Positions 34,652-44,870 of a stretch of 64,000 nt of DNA are shown here, in pieces; the stretch's first letter is position 1; every line of letters starts with the position of its first letter. Both the position numbers and the translations under genes were made by a program. The DNA lies in contig NZ_CP034179.1 of the NCBI RefSeq assembly GCF_003860345.1, positions 2,154,001 through 2,218,000 of the forward strand, given 5' to 3'. The DNA comes from Caenibius tardaugens NBRC 16725 (GTDB lineage Bacteria > Pseudomonadota > Alphaproteobacteria > Sphingomonadales > Sphingomonadaceae). The notes under the pieces are model-generated. The model ran no database searches. It was given only the letters and a program-made list of their open reading frames with translations, and had not been told where the DNA came from.

Positions 34652-37006
34652 ATGGATGATCTGCTTGCCGAATTCGTGGCAGAAACACGCGAAATGCTGG
34701 AGGCTTTGGCTGGCGAACTTGTCGCCTGGGAAGCCGATCCTGCGGATCGCGCGCGGCTCGATGCCGTGTTCCGTTTCGTCCATACGGTGAAGGGGAACTG
34801 CGGTTTCTTCGATTTTCCGCGTCTTGCGGCGTTGAGCCATGCGGCGGAAGATGCCCTGTCCGATGTGCGGGCAGGCAACCGGGTGGCCGAAGCCTGGCTG
34901 GTCAGCGCGGTGCTGGCGATCATCGACCGTATTTCGGCCATGGCCGATGCGATCGAGGCGGATGAGGAATTCCCCGAAGGCGGCGATGATGCGCTGATCG
35001 CGGCGCTGGACGGCATCGAAGAGGCAAGCCCGGCGCCAGTGGCGCCTGCACCGCAAACCGAACCGGATGCCGCCGCGCGCCAGGCTGGCGGGCCACGCAC
35101 CGTGCGCCTTTCGGTCGATCTGCTCGACCGGGTGATGAGCGGCGTTTCCGATATGGCGGTGGCGCGCAACCTCCTGTCCCAGCGGCTCAAGGAAATCGGC
35201 GATCCCGCGCTGGATGCGCATTTCGGGCGGCTGTCGGCGCTGCTGAACGATGTCCGCGATGCCATCACCCGCACGCGGATGCAGAGGATCGATACCTTGT
35301 TCGCGGGCTTTCCCCGGCTGGTCCGTGACCTGTCGGCGGAACTGGGCAAACAGGTGCTGGTCGATATTGAAAGCGGTGCGGTGGAAATCGATCGCGAAAT
35401 GCTCGATCTGATCCGCGACCCGATGGTCCACATCATTCGCAATGCGATCGATCACGGTATCGAAAGCCCGGCAGAACGGCGCGAGGCGGGCAAGCACGAA
35501 ATCGGGATGCTCTCCGTATCGGCCCGGCAGACGGGCAATGTCATCCGCATCGGTATTTCGGATGATGGGCGGGGCATCGATGCCGAACGCCTGATTGCCA
35601 AGGCGATTGCCGCAGGGATCGTGACGCCGGAACGCGCGGCGGCATTGACGCGGCAGGAACGGTTCGGCCTGATTTGTGAACCCGGCCTATCGACCCGCGA
35701 TGAAGCCACTGCCGTGTCCGGCCGCGGGGTGGGCATGGATGTGGTGCGCGCCAATATCGAACGGTTTGGTGGATCGCTGTTCATTTTCAGCACCCCCGGA
35801 TCGGGTACCCGTTTCGTCATCGACGTGCCGCTGACGCTCAGTATCGTACCATCGCTGACAATCGGCGTGGCCGGACAGAAATTCGCCATTGCCCGTTCCT
35901 ATATCGGCGAAATCGTGCGCGCGGGCAGCGATGGCATCGATATGGATGATCTGGGCGGGATCGCCCATATCACCCTGCGCGATCGCCGCCTGCCCTGCTT
36001 TGCGTTGAGCGAAGTGCTCGAACTCAGCGAAACCGGGGTTCAGCCGGGACAGGTTCTGGTGGTGCTCAACCTTGTTGGCGGAGACAGTTTCGCCCTCGCA
36101 GTGGACGCGGTGTTCGACCACGAGGAACTGGTGATCAAACCGATTGCCCCCGCTGTCATGGGGACCGGGCTCTATGTCGGCGCTACCCAGATGGACGATG
36201 GCAGCCCGGTGCTGATGCTCGATGTCGCGGGCATGGCGCGTGCGGTCGGTGTGCTCAATCAGGCGAACAAGGCAGCGGGCAGCGTTTCCGCACCCGTATC
36301 CGCGTTCGACGAAGAGGTTGCCCAATCGCAGGTGTTCCTGTTCATCGGACTTGACGGTCGCCGCCGCGCCTTGCCGATGAACGCGGTCGTCCGGGTGGAG
36401 GAAGTGGCCGCCTCGGCCATCCGCCGGGGCGAAGGGGCGGCGCAAGTCGTGATCGGCGATCAACTCTACCCGCTGGCGGGCGTCGAGGGCGGCACTCTGC
36501 CCGAAGACCGCGTCGGGCTGTTCCGGCTGGCCGACGGGCAAGGTGAACTGGCTTATGCGTACCGCGAGATGATCGACATTGTCTGGATCGGTGCGGATCG
36601 TTTCCCAAGCGGCGAAAATGGCCCGATTGGTGCCATCGCGCTGATCGAAGGGGAACCGGCCGAACTGGTCGATTGCCATGCGTTGTTTGCGGCGCATGGT
36701 CAGGCTCCGCGCCCGGTACAGATACCGGTCTGTCGTTTGCCGTCCGACGATCGCTGGATGCAGGACTTTTTGCGCCCGCTGGTGGAATCCGCCGGATATC
36801 GTGTGGTCGGTGACGCCGAGGATGCCGATGCCGATCTTGTGATCCTGTCGGAAGAAGCGGATGCCGAGGCACCGGAGGGTACCCAAGCGATCCGCCTGCG
36901 GGCAACACCCGATGCGGAACCGGGCATGGCGGGCACGATCTACCGTTACGATCGCGACAGCCTGATGGCCGCCTTGCGGACAGCAAGCGTGGGGGCACGG
37001 GTATGA
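34652..37006 (+). CDS. cheA: chemotaxis histidine kinase
   Basis: This 784-residue kinase has an Hpt domain (1-105) with phospho-acceptor H44 in FRFVHTVKGNCGF, a dimerisation region (about 150-215), an HATPase domain with HIIRNAIDHGIES (N box), DDGRGIDAERL and GRGVGMDVVRANIERFGG, and a CheW-like regulatory domain (about 390-525). The P2 (CheY-binding) domain is short or absent. After the regulatory domain about 240 extra residues follow: a second, weak CheW-like part (from about 550) and a receiver-like end lacking the phospho-aspartate pattern. It phosphorylates CheY and CheB in response to receptors. It overlaps cheW by 4 bases. Confidence 0.94.
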   Translation: MDDLLAEFVAETREMLEALAGELVAWEADPADRARLDAVFRFVHTVKGNCGFFDFPRLAALSHAAEDALSDVRAGNRVAEAWLVSAVLAIIDRISAMADAIEADEEFPEGGDDALIAALDGIEEASPAPVAPAPQTEPDAAARQAGGPRTVRLSVDLLDRVMSGVSDMAVARNLLSQRLKEIGDPALDAHFGRLSALLNDVRDAITRTRMQRIDTLFAGFPRLVRDLSAELGKQVLVDIESGAVEIDREMLDLIRDPMVHIIRNAIDHGIESPAERREAGKHEIGMLSVSARQTGNVIRIGISDDGRGIDAERLIAKAIAAGIVTPERAAALTRQERFGLICEPGLSTRDEATAVSGRGVGMDVVRANIERFGGSLFIFSTPGSGTRFVIDVPLTLSIVPSLTIGVAGQKFAIARSYIGEIVRAGSDGIDMDDLGGIAHITLRDRRLPCFALSEVLELSETGVQPGQVLVVLNLVGGDSFALAVDAVFDHEELVIKPIAPAVMGTGLYVGATQMDDGSPVLMLDVAGMARAVGVLNQANKAAGSVSAPVSAFDEEVAQSQVFLFIGLDGRRRALPMNAVVRVEEVAASAIRRGEGAAQVVIGDQLYPLAGVEGGTLPEDRVGLFRLADGQGELAYAYREMIDIVWIGADRFPSGENGPIGAIALIEGEPAELVDCHALFAAHGQAPRPVQIPVCRLPSDDRWMQDFLRPLVESAGYRVVGDAEDADADLVILSEEADAEAPEGTQAIRLRATPDAEPGMAGTIYRYDRDSLMAALRTASVGARV

Positions 37007-37449
37007 GCGAATTGCTGCTTGTGGTCACCATCGGGGGCCGCCGGGCCGCGGTGCGCGCGTCCGAAGTGCAATCGGTGATCGAACTGGAGGCGATGACCCC
37101 GGTTCCGCGTGCGCCTGCCTATGTCATGGGCATGGCGGCACTGCGCAGCCGTGCGCTGACCGTGATCAACTGCGCCCGTTCGCTGGCCCTGCCGGAAACG
37201 GGGCCGAATCAGGACGCCGCCCGGCCGGTGACGGTTGTCGTGGAACATGACGGGCACCTTTATGGGTTGCTGGTGGATGCGGTGGACGATGTCGTGGAAA
37301 GCCACGATGGCCTGAGCGAACTGCGCGCCAATCCCGGTCACGGGTGGAAACAGGCGTCGCTGGGCGTGACGGAATCACCGCTCGGCCCGCTGATCGTCCT
37401 CGATCCGGTGATGCTGGTTGGCGGGCCGCCGGTCGAACAGCCTGTTTAG
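37003..37449 (+). CDS. cheW: chemotaxis adaptor
   Basis: This 148-residue SH3-like coupling protein links receptors to CheA. It opens with ELLLVVTIGGRRAAVRASEV and contains GMAALRSRALTVINCARSL, close to the G-x-x-x-x-R-G-x-x-x-P-x-x-D motif but with an altered arginine/glycine pair, and VEHDGHLYGLLVDAVDDVVE. Start ATG 37003 overlaps the cheA stop. CheY follows 51 bases downstream. Confidence 0.92.
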   Translation: MSELLLVVTIGGRRAAVRASEVQSVIELEAMTPVPRAPAYVMGMAALRSRALTVINCARSLALPETGPNQDAARPVTVVVEHDGHLYGLLVDAVDDVVESHDGLSELRANPGHGWKQASLGVTESPLGPLIVLDPVMLVGGPPVEQPV

Positions 37450-37500
37450 GGAAAAGTAACCATCGGGGTGCCATGGTGACTGTAAACACGGGGGGCACCC

Positions 37501-37866
37501 ATGAAGAACTGTCTGATCGTCGATGACTCGCGGGTAATCCGTAAGGTCACACGCAATATCATCGAATCGCTGGGGCTGTCCGTGCAGGAAGCATGCGACG
37601 GGCGCGAGGCGCTGGAAAGCTGCGCGGCGAACATGCCTGACGTCATCCTGCTGGACTGGAACATGCCGGTGATGAACGGTCTGGATTTCCTGATTGCGCT
37701 GCGTCAGCGCCCGCAGGGGGATCAACCCAAAGTGGTGTTCTGCACGACGGAAAACGACATCACCCATATCCGGCAGGCGATCGATGCGGGGGCGAACGAA
37801 TATGTCATGAAACCGTTCGATCACGATACACTGCAGACCAAACTGGCGCTTGTCGGCATCGTCTGA
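37501..37866 (+). CDS. cheY: chemotaxis response regulator
   Basis: This 121-residue single receiver domain has the acidic pocket in CLIVDDSRVIRKV, the phospho-acceptor aspartate in VILLDWNMPVMNG, the switch threonine in VVFCTTEND, and the lysine in YVMKPFD. Phosphorylated by CheA, it would control the motor or another output. No output domain is attached. It lies between cheW and cheB. Confidence 0.93.
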   Translation: MKNCLIVDDSRVIRKVTRNIIESLGLSVQEACDGREALESCAANMPDVILLDWNMPVMNGLDFLIALRQRPQGDQPKVVFCTTENDITHIRQAIDAGANEYVMKPFDHDTLQTKLALVGIV

Positions 37867-37875
37867 GGCGGGCGC

Positions 37876-39030
37876 ATGCGGAACAATTCTGCCCCTTTGC
37901 CTGCCGCAACTGCTGCGGAGGACTTTTCCCGCACGCGTGCTGCCTCCAGACCGGGGGTGAACGCGATCCGTGTGATGGTGGTCGACGATTCGATCACGGC
38001 TCGCACGGTCTATGCGCGGATCATAGAAAAGGAACGCGATCTGGAACTGTCCGCGGTGGCGGGCACGGCGGAAGATGCCCTGGCGGCCTTGCGGACCATG
38101 CGCGTCGATGTGATCCTGCTCGATCTCGAAATGCCGGGCATGGGCGGGTTGAAAGCGCTGCCCCGGCTGATCGCGGCGGCACGCGGCGCGCAGATCATCG
38201 TGGTGTCCGCGCTGACACTGGCCGGGGCGGAACATACGGTCCAGGCGCTGGCGCTGGGGGCAGCCGATGCCCTGCCCAAACCGCCCCCGGGGCGTTTCGA
38301 TCAGGATTACCGCAATGGGCTGGTCGCGAAAATTCGCGGTATTGCCCGAACCCGGCGCGTGTTGCGGCAACAGGCGGAGGCCAGTCCGCGTGCACCGTCG
38401 CCATTTGCCCGCCAGCCGGGTCATCTGCGCGGGATCGGCCAGCCAAGGGCGCATGTTCTGGCGATTGGCGCCTCTACTGGCGGCATTCATGCACTGGGGC
38501 GTCTGTTCGCCAGCCTGCCGCCGCAGATTGGCGTTCCGATTCTCGTGACGCAGCATTTGCCAGGTTCCTTTACCGAGATATTCGCCCGGCAACTGGAAAT
38601 GCTGTCCGGCCGGACCGCCGTTGTGGCGGAAGACAGGCTGGCCCTGCTGCCCAACCGCATCGTCGTGGCCCCCGGCGATGCCCATATGACCGTGGTGCCG
38701 GTGCGAGGCGGGCATCAGGTCCGCCTGGATCGGGAACCGGCGGCCAGTGGGTTCTGCCCTTCTGTCGATCCGTTCTTTGCATCTGTCGCGCAGGCGTTTG
38801 GCGCGAATGCGCTGGGGGTCATGCTTTCGGGCATGGGGCGCGATGGGTGCGCAGGGGCCGGGCAGATTGCCGCTGCGGGCGGTGTGATTCTGGCGCAGGA
38901 TGAGGAAAGCTGCGCGGTCTGGGGGATGCCCGGCGCCGTGGCGCAGGCGGGCATCGCCAGTGCCATCCTGCCGCCCGAAGGGCTGGCCGGGCGCATCGTT
39001 CTGGCTGTGGGGGGGCAAGCATGGAGCTGA
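37876..39030 (+). CDS. cheB: protein-glutamate methylesterase/glutaminase
   Basis: This 384-residue protein carries an N-terminal 35-residue extension, a receiver domain (about 35-155, VMVVDDSITARTVYARIIE and VILLDLEMPGMGG) and a C-terminal methylesterase domain (about 190-380). The catalytic serine is in AIGASTGGIHAL, the histidine in VTQHLPGSFTEIFARQLE, and the aspartate in MLSGMGRDGCAG. It removes methyl groups from receptor glutamates for adaptation. It overlaps cheR by 10 bases. Confidence 0.95.
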   Translation: MRNNSAPLPAATAAEDFSRTRAASRPGVNAIRVMVVDDSITARTVYARIIEKERDLELSAVAGTAEDALAALRTMRVDVILLDLEMPGMGGLKALPRLIAAARGAQIIVVSALTLAGAEHTVQALALGAADALPKPPPGRFDQDYRNGLVAKIRGIARTRRVLRQQAEASPRAPSPFARQPGHLRGIGQPRAHVLAIGASTGGIHALGRLFASLPPQIGVPILVTQHLPGSFTEIFARQLEMLSGRTAVVAEDRLALLPNRIVVAPGDAHMTVVPVRGGHQVRLDREPAASGFCPSVDPFFASVAQAFGANALGVMLSGMGRDGCAGAGQIAAAGGVILAQDEESCAVWGMPGAVAQAGIASAILPPEGLAGRIVLAVGGQAWS

Positions 39031-39851
39031 GCCGTCCCGCCATCGACGTGGTGTCACGCCTGCTCAACCAGCGGACCGGCCAGCAGTTCGAAAGCAACCG
39101 GCACTGGCGCATGGCTTCTGCGCTGGCCGCCCCCCTGCGCCAACGCGGCATCGCCAGCAGCGAAATGCTGATTCACCGGCTGTCGCAGGACAAGGTTCTG
39201 GCGCAGGACGTGGTGGAGGCGTTGCTCAACAACGAAACCTACTTTTTCCGCGACGGCGCTGTGTTCGAACATATTGCCACGCGGGTGCTGCCCGGTCTCG
39301 TGCAGCGGCGGCAGGACCAGCGCAGTCTGGCGATCTGGTCGGCGGGCTGTTCCACCGGGCAAGAGGCCCTGTCGCTTGCCATGCTGGTGGCGGAACAACG
39401 GCATCGTCTGGCGGGGTGGTCGATCGATATTCTCGGCACCGATGTTTCTGCCGCTGCCATTGCTGCTGCGCGGCGCGGGGTCTTCACCCAGTTCGAAATT
39501 CAGCGCGGGCTGGGCGTCGGGCGGATGCTTGCCAGCTTCGAAAGCCGGGCAGACGGCTGGCACGCGGCGGACTGGCTGAAGCAGATGGTGCGCTTCGAAA
39601 TGCAGAACCTGCTTGACGGGCCGCCCGCTGTGGAACGGTTCGACCTGATCCTGTGCCGCAACGTGCTGCTCTATTTCGATCAGGCGACCCGGCAACGGGC
39701 TTTCGCCAATCTGGCCAGAGCGTTGGCACCGGGCGGGTTGCTGGTGCTTGGCGGCGGCGAAACCATACTGGGCCAGACCGACAGGCTGGTGGCCGATCGC
39801 GATAATCCCGGTTTCTATCGCCATGTCCCGGATTTGTGCCGGACCGGGTGA
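39021..39851 (+). CDS. cheR: chemotaxis receptor methyltransferase
   Basis: This 276-residue SAM-dependent methyltransferase methylates receptor glutamates. An N-terminal helical domain (about 1-75) is followed by the catalytic domain with ALLNNETYFFRD, SAGCSTGQEALSLAMLV for SAM binding, DILGTDVS and FDLILCRNVLLYFD. Together with CheB it sets adaptation. The start overlaps the cheB end, confirming one operon. Confidence 0.95.
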   Translation: MELSRPAIDVVSRLLNQRTGQQFESNRHWRMASALAAPLRQRGIASSEMLIHRLSQDKVLAQDVVEALLNNETYFFRDGAVFEHIATRVLPGLVQRRQDQRSLAIWSAGCSTGQEALSLAMLVAEQRHRLAGWSIDILGTDVSAAAIAAARRGVFTQFEIQRGLGVGRMLASFESRADGWHAADWLKQMVRFEMQNLLDGPPAVERFDLILCRNVLLYFDQATRQRAFANLARALAPGGLLVLGGGETILGQTDRLVADRDNPGFYRHVPDLCRTG

Positions 39852-39977
39852 ATCTGGCCGGGCTGGCCGGGTGGCTGGGTTATCAGGGTAAATTTCAGAT
39901 TAAATCTTGCTTAAGGGGTTCGCGCTAGCGTGCTGGCAGGCCCCTGATCAAACGGCGGGGGTAACGCGGGGTTGTAT

Positions 39978-41384
39978 ATGTCGGACGGGAATCGGAGTTC
40001 GGGCTTCACAGGCAACAAGGTGCTGCACCGCACCGTGATCATGACGGCGTTGTCGATCATTCTGGTGGCGGGTGCGTTCCTGTTCCTGCTGTGGTCCTAC
40101 AACGGGGTGGGCAATGTCCTGCAAGGGCTGGCCGGCGGTGCGGATCACGCTACGCTGACAGCGGACCTGTCCGGTGTGAAGACCATGCTGGGCATTGCCA
40201 CAGTGATCATGCTGCTGGAACTGGCCTATGCCGTTTTCGCGGTGGTGGCTGTCAAAAAGACCAATCTGGAGCCGTTGCAGCGTATTTCGGACGTCACCTT
40301 GCGTCTGGCCGATGGCGAACTCGACATCGATGTCCCCTATACGGAGCGGACGGACGAGGTTGGGGCCATCGCGCGGGCCACGGTCAAGATCAAGAAAGCC
40401 GCCAATATTCTGGCCCAGCTCCGGCTTGAGGCAGAGGAATCGGCGGCGAAGGAAATGCAGCTTCAGGCCGAACTGGTGCAGCAGCGGGAAGAAGCCCGCA
40501 CCAGCCAGTTGGGCGTGCTGCGCGATATTGCGGAAAATTTCGAACAGTCGGTGGCCGAAGTGGCCATCGGGGTGGCCGACGCGTCCAGCCAGTTGCAGAT
40601 GACCGCCAGTTCGATGGCGAGCGCAGCCGAACAGGCATCGCATCAGACATCCGAAGTGTCGCAGAGCCTGGGCGAGGCATCGTCGGGCGTGACCGCAGCA
40701 GCGGCGGCCAGCGATGAATTCGCCATGTCCATCGGTGAAATCAGCCGTCAGGCCTCCACGTCGGCGGAACTGGCGCGCAAGGCGACCAATGCCGCGCTGG
40801 ATGCCGACACCACGATTTCCGCGCTGTCGGAATCGGCGGTGCATGTTGGCAAAGTCGTTGAAATGATTTCCACCATTGCCCAGCGGACCAATCTGCTGGC
40901 GCTGAATGCGTCGATTGAGGCGGCACGCGGTGGCGAGGCCGGGCGTGGCTTTGCGGTGGTGGCATCGGAAGTGAAGGAACTGGCCACGCAAACCGGCAAG
41001 GCAACCGAAGAAGTTGCCGCGCAGATTCGCACGATCCAGCAGACCACGACTGCCAGCGTCGAAGCGTTGCGTGCTATTGTTCAGCAGATTCAGCAGCTTG
41101 AATCGACATCCGTGTCGATCGCCGCCGCAGTGGATCAGCAATCGGTGGCGGGCCAGGATCTGGCGCGCAGCATCGATCTGGCTGCGCGCAGCACGGAAGA
41201 AGTCTCTGCCAATATCGCCCAGGTACGCGAAACCTCGCTGGCCACGGGTACTGCGGCATCGCAGGTTCTGTCTTCATCGACCGCGCTGGATCGGCAGGCC
41301 GTGGCGCTCAAGCACATGGTCGACCAGTTCCGGACTCAGGCCGATGTCCTGCTGCGCGATACGGAGGGCCGTCGCGCGATCTGA
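39978..41384 (+). CDS. methyl-accepting chemotaxis protein
   Basis: ATG 39978 gives 468 residues; a TTG two codons earlier is possible. Two transmembrane segments (about 20-40 and 68-90) enclose only about 27 periplasmic residues, too short for a normal ligand-binding domain. A HAMP domain (about 90-145) and the signalling coiled coil follow, with the hairpin tip [20 protein letters not shown] and [20 protein letters not shown]. The C-terminus lacks a CheR/CheB docking pentapeptide. It probably senses a membrane or cytoplasmic signal rather than an external ligand. A terminator follows. Confidence 0.93.
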   Translation: MSDGNRSSGFTGNKVLHRTVIMTALSIILVAGAFLFLLWSYNGVGNVLQGLAGGADHATLTADLSGVKTMLGIATVIMLLELAYAVFAVVAVKKTNLEPLQRISDVTLRLADGELDIDVPYTERTDEVGAIARATVKIKKAANILAQLRLEAEESAAKEMQLQAELVQQREEARTSQLGVLRDIAENFEQSVAEVAIGVADASSQLQMTASSMASAAEQASHQTSEVSQSLGEASSGVTAAAAASDEFAMSIGEISRQASTSAELARKATNAALDADTTISALSESAVHVGKVVEMISTIAQRTNLLALNASIEAARGGEAGRGFAVVASEVKELATQTGKATEEVAAQIRTIQQTTTASVEALRAIVQQIQQLESTSVSIAAAVDQQSVAGQDLARSIDLAARSTEEVSANIAQVRETSLATGTAASQVLSSSTALDRQAVALKHMVDQFRTQADVLLRDTEGRRAI

Positions 41385-41389
41385 TCATG

Positions 41390-41436
41390 CCGATGCGCGG
41401 GGGCGATCACGTTCCCTCGCGCATCGGGGATTTTTG
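41390..41436 (+). terminator. rho-independent terminator of the che operon
   Basis: CCGATGCGCG (41390-41399) pairs perfectly with CGCGCATCGG (41418-41427), extended inward by GGG/CCC, and is followed by GATTTTTG. It directly follows the mcp gene. Confidence 0.75.
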
Positions 41437-41471
41437 TTGCAGTGCAGCAATAATTGGCGTTTAATGCCAGT

Positions 41472-44400
41472 ATGATCCGCGCTGCCCTGTATCATCACAC
41501 GCGCTATCAGTATGACCGGCCGGTCCGTTTGGGGCCGCAGGTGATCCGGTTGCGCCCGGCCCCGCACAGCCGCACGAAAACGCCCAGCTATTCGCTGACG
41601 ATCGAGCCATCAGGGCATTTTCTGAATTGGCAGCAGGACCCGCATGGCAATTGGCTGGCGCGGATCGTCTTCCCCGAACGCGTCGATCATTTTTCGGTCA
41701 CAGTCGACCTGATTGCCGATCTCGACATTATCAACCCGTTTGATTTCTTCGTGGAGGAGGGGGCGGAACAGGTTCCCTTCACCTATGATCCGGTGCAGCG
41801 CGACGATCTGGCCGCCTATTTCGATCCGGAACCCGCTGGGCCGCTGGTTGATGCGCTTGTCACCGAATTTGCGGGATTTCGCGGGCGCACCATCGATTTT
41901 CTCGTCCATGTCAACCGCGTGCTGGAACAGCGTATCGGCTATGTCGTGCGCATGGAACCGGGCGTGCAGGCGCCCGAGGAAACGCTGGAGCTGGGCATGG
42001 GTTCGTGCCGTGACAGCGGGTGGTTGCTGGTCAATGTCATGCGGCGGCTGGGGTATGCCGCGCGTTTCGTGTCGGGTTATCTGATCCAGATGAAAGCCGA
42101 TGTGGAGCCAGTGGACGGGCCAAAGGGGCCAGAGGCGGATTTCACCGATCTGCATGCCTGGGCGGAAGTCTATGTGCCGGGGGCGGGCTGGATCGGTCTC
42201 GATCCGACATCGGGGCTGTTCGCGGGCGAAGGGCATATCCCGCTTGCGGCAACCCCGCATTATCGTTCGGCGGCCCCGGTGGCGGGCGTGGCCGAACCGG
42301 CCGAAGTGGATTTCCATTTCGAAATGCACGTCAGCCGCATGGCTGAAGCGGTGCGGATTACCCAACCTTTTACCGACAGCCGGTGGGATGCGCTGCTGGC
42401 GCTGGGGGAACGGGTCGATGCCGATCTGGCCCGGCAGAATGTGCGTCTGACCATGGGCGGGGAACCGACCTTTGTCGCGGTGGACGATCCCGAGGCGCCC
42501 GAATGGAACGGCGATGCGGTTGGGCCGACCAAGGCGATCTATGCCGATCGGCTGATCCGCAAATTGCGCGATCGCTTCGCGCCGGGCGCGCTGCTGCATC
42601 ATGGGCAGGGCAAATGGTATCCGGGGGAAAGCCTGCCGCGCTGGGGCTATTCGCTGTACTGGCGCACCGACGGCAAGCCCTTGTGGCACGATGATACGCT
42701 GATCGCTGCCGATCCCCATCCCCTTCCGCACTCAGAGCGGGCGGAGGCAGAGCAGGAACCGGCAACGGGGCCGCTACTCGATGCGGCCGATGCCCGCCGT
42801 TTCCTTGAAGCGGCGGCGGCGGGGCTGGACCTTGCCGGTGATTTCGTGCGGCCCGTCTATGAAGATGGCGAAAAGTGGGTGGAGCGCGAGGGTGAACTGC
42901 CGGTCAACGTGACGCCCGGCGATCCCAAAATCGACGATCCCGAGGAACGGGCGCGGATCGTGCGGGCGTTCTCGCGCGGGTTGTCCCAACCGGTCGGCTA
43001 TGTCCTGCCGATCCAGCGCTGGAATGCGGAGCCGGCCAAACAATCGCGCTGGAAAAGCGAACAATGGAGCGTTCGGCGGGGCGCGTTGTTTGCCGTGCCG
43101 GGGGATTCCTCGCTCGGCTATCGCTTGCCGCTGGGTTCCCTGCCGCATGTTTCCAAAGCGGATTATCCCTATATCCACCCGCGTGTTACCACCGATCCGC
43201 TGGTGCCGCTGGCCGATTATCGCGAACAGCGCGCCAGCGCGGGCCGGGATGATCATGAAACCGGCACAGCCCCTGCCCAGCGCGTGGAACACGTCGCCGG
43301 CGCCGACGGACACGTGCAGGACATCGTCGAGCAACGGATTATTGATGGCGCGGTCCGCACTGCGATCACGGTTGAACCGCGCGGGGCCTATCTTTCGGTG
43401 TTCATTCCCCCGGTAGAAGCGTTGGAGGATTTCCTCGAACTGGTGGCCGAGGTCGAGGCCACGGCCCGGCGTCTGGACATGCCCGTGCGCATCGAAGGCT
43501 ATCCCCCGCCGCCGGACCCGCGCATCAACGTGCTGAAAGTGACCCCCGATCCGGGTGTGATCGAGGTCAACGTGCATCCGGCGAAGGATTGGCCGCAACT
43601 GGTCGATATCACCACGCAGCTTTACGATGCGGCGCGCGAATGCGGGCTGACGGCGGACAAGTTCATGGTCGATGGCCGTTCGGTGGGCACGGGCGGTGGC
43701 AACCACATCGTGCTGGGCGGGGCGAGCGTGACTGAAAGCCCCTTCGTCCGCCGCCCCGACCTGCTCAAGAGTTTCGTGCTTTACTGGCAGCGGCACCCGT
43801 CGCTCAGCTATCTGTTTTCAGGGCTGTTTATCGGCCCGACCAGCCAGGCACCGCGGTTTGACGAAGCGCGCCATGACAGTTTGTATGAACTGGAAATCGC
43901 GCTCGATCAGGTGCCCGGCCCGGATACGCCGCCGCAATTCCCGTGGATCAGCGATATCCTGTTCCGCAACCTGCTGGTCGATGTGACGGGCAATACCCAT
44001 CGCAGCGAAATCTGTATCGACAAGCTCTATTCCCCCGATGGCCCGACCGGGCGGCTGGGGCTGGTGGAGTTTCGCGGGTTCGAAATGCCGCCTGATGCGA
44101 AAATGAGCGTCGCCCAACAATTGCTGTTGCGCGCGCTGACCGCGTGGTTCTGGCGCGAACCGCAGACCGGCGGGCTGGTGCGCTGGGGCACGACGCTGCA
44201 CGATCGTTTTCTGCTGCCGCATTGTGTGTGGACGGATTTTTGCGACGTGCTGTCGGACCTGCGCAGGGCGGGCTACGATTTCGATCCGCAATGGTTCGAG
44301 GCGCAGCGGCAGTTCCGTTTCCCGATCCATGGCGAAATCGAAGCGGGCGGGGTTGCGCTGGAAATATCCCATGCGCTGGAACCCTGGAATGTGCTGGGCG

Positions 44401-44870
44401 AAACGGGGGCGATTGGCGGCACAGTGCGTTATGTCGATTCCTCGACCGAGCGGTTGCAGGTTCTGGCGCGCGGGCTGGTGCCGGGCAGGCATGTGATCAC
44501 CTGCAACGGCCGCCGTGTGCCGATGCACCCGACCGGTGTGCCGGGCGAAGGGGTGGGCGGGGTGCGCTACAAGGCCTGGTCGCCAGCGATCTGCCTGCAT
44601 CCGCTGCTGGAAGCCGATGCGCCTCTGACATTCGATGTGCTCGACAGCTGGAACGGGCGTTCGCTGGGCGGATGCGTCTACCATGTGGCGCATCCGGGCG
44701 GGCGGGCCTATGATGATGTGCCGGTGAATGGGTACGAAGCGGAATCGCGGCGCAAGGGGCGGTTTCAGGAACATGGTCATACGCCGGGCAAGGTGGATAT
44801 GCCGCCAGTCGAACAAAGAGGGGATTTCCCCATGACACTCGATCTGCGCCGCCCGGCCCGTCTGGGATGA
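41472..44870 (+). CDS. large transglutaminase-like protein with DUF2126
   Basis: ATG 41472 gives 1132 residues, about the family's usual length. An N-terminal transglutaminase part (about 1-270) has a bacterial transglutaminase N-domain and the catalytic triad region: [20 protein letters not shown] with the cysteine, [16 protein letters not shown] with the histidine, and GLDPTSGL with the aspartate. The long C-terminal DUF2126 region includes [20 protein letters not shown] and [12 protein letters not shown] and may be an amidoligase-type fold. It overlaps the ATP-grasp gene by 4 bases (ATGA). The three-gene cluster is widespread, but its substrate is unknown; peptide or protein amide-bond chemistry is inferred from the folds. 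Confidence 0.9.
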   Translation: MIRAALYHHTRYQYDRPVRLGPQVIRLRPAPHSRTKTPSYSLTIEPSGHFLNWQQDPHGNWLARIVFPERVDHFSVTVDLIADLDIINPFDFFVEEGAEQVPFTYDPVQRDDLAAYFDPEPAGPLVDALVTEFAGFRGRTIDFLVHVNRVLEQRIGYVVRMEPGVQAPEETLELGMGSCRDSGWLLVNVMRRLGYAARFVSGYLIQMKADVEPVDGPKGPEADFTDLHAWAEVYVPGAGWIGLDPTSGLFAGEGHIPLAATPHYRSAAPVAGVAEPAEVDFHFEMHVSRMAEAVRITQPFTDSRWDALLALGERVDADLARQNVRLTMGGEPTFVAVDDPEAPEWNGDAVGPTKAIYADRLIRKLRDRFAPGALLHHGQGKWYPGESLPRWGYSLYWRTDGKPLWHDDTLIAADPHPLPHSERAEAEQEPATGPLLDAADARRFLEAAAAGLDLAGDFVRPVYEDGEKWVEREGELPVNVTPGDPKIDDPEERARIVRAFSRGLSQPVGYVLPIQRWNAEPAKQSRWKSEQWSVRRGALFAVPGDSSLGYRLPLGSLPHVSKADYPYIHPRVTTDPLVPLADYREQRASAGRDDHETGTAPAQRVEHVAGADGHVQDIVEQRIIDGAVRTAITVEPRGAYLSVFIPPVEALEDFLELVAEVEATARRLDMPVRIEGYPPPPDPRINVLKVTPDPGVIEVNVHPAKDWPQLVDITTQLYDAARECGLTADKFMVDGRSVGTGGGNHIVLGGASVTESPFVRRPDLLKSFVLYWQRHPSLSYLFSGLFIGPTSQAPRFDEARHDSLYELEIALDQVPGPDTPPQFPWISDILFRNLLVDVTGNTHRSEICIDKLYSPDGPTGRLGLVEFRGFEMPPDAKMSVAQQLLLRALTAWFWREPQTGGLVRWGTTLHDRFLLPHCVWTDFCDVLSDLRRAGYDFDPQWFEAQRQFRFPIHGEIEAGGVALEISHALEPWNVLGETGAIGGTVRYVDSSTERLQVLARGLVPGRHVITCNGRRVPMHPTGVPGEGVGGVRYKAWSPAICLHPLLEADAPLTFDVLDSWNGRSLGGCVYHVAHPGGRAYDDVPVNGYEAESRRKGRFQEHGHTPGKVDMPPVEQRGDFPMTLDLRRPARLG

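Noticed and set aside
34475-35497. N-terminal extension of the epimerase frame
   Set aside because: It lies antisense to cheA and across the intergenic region; the SDR fold starts exactly at 34474 with [13 protein letters not shown].
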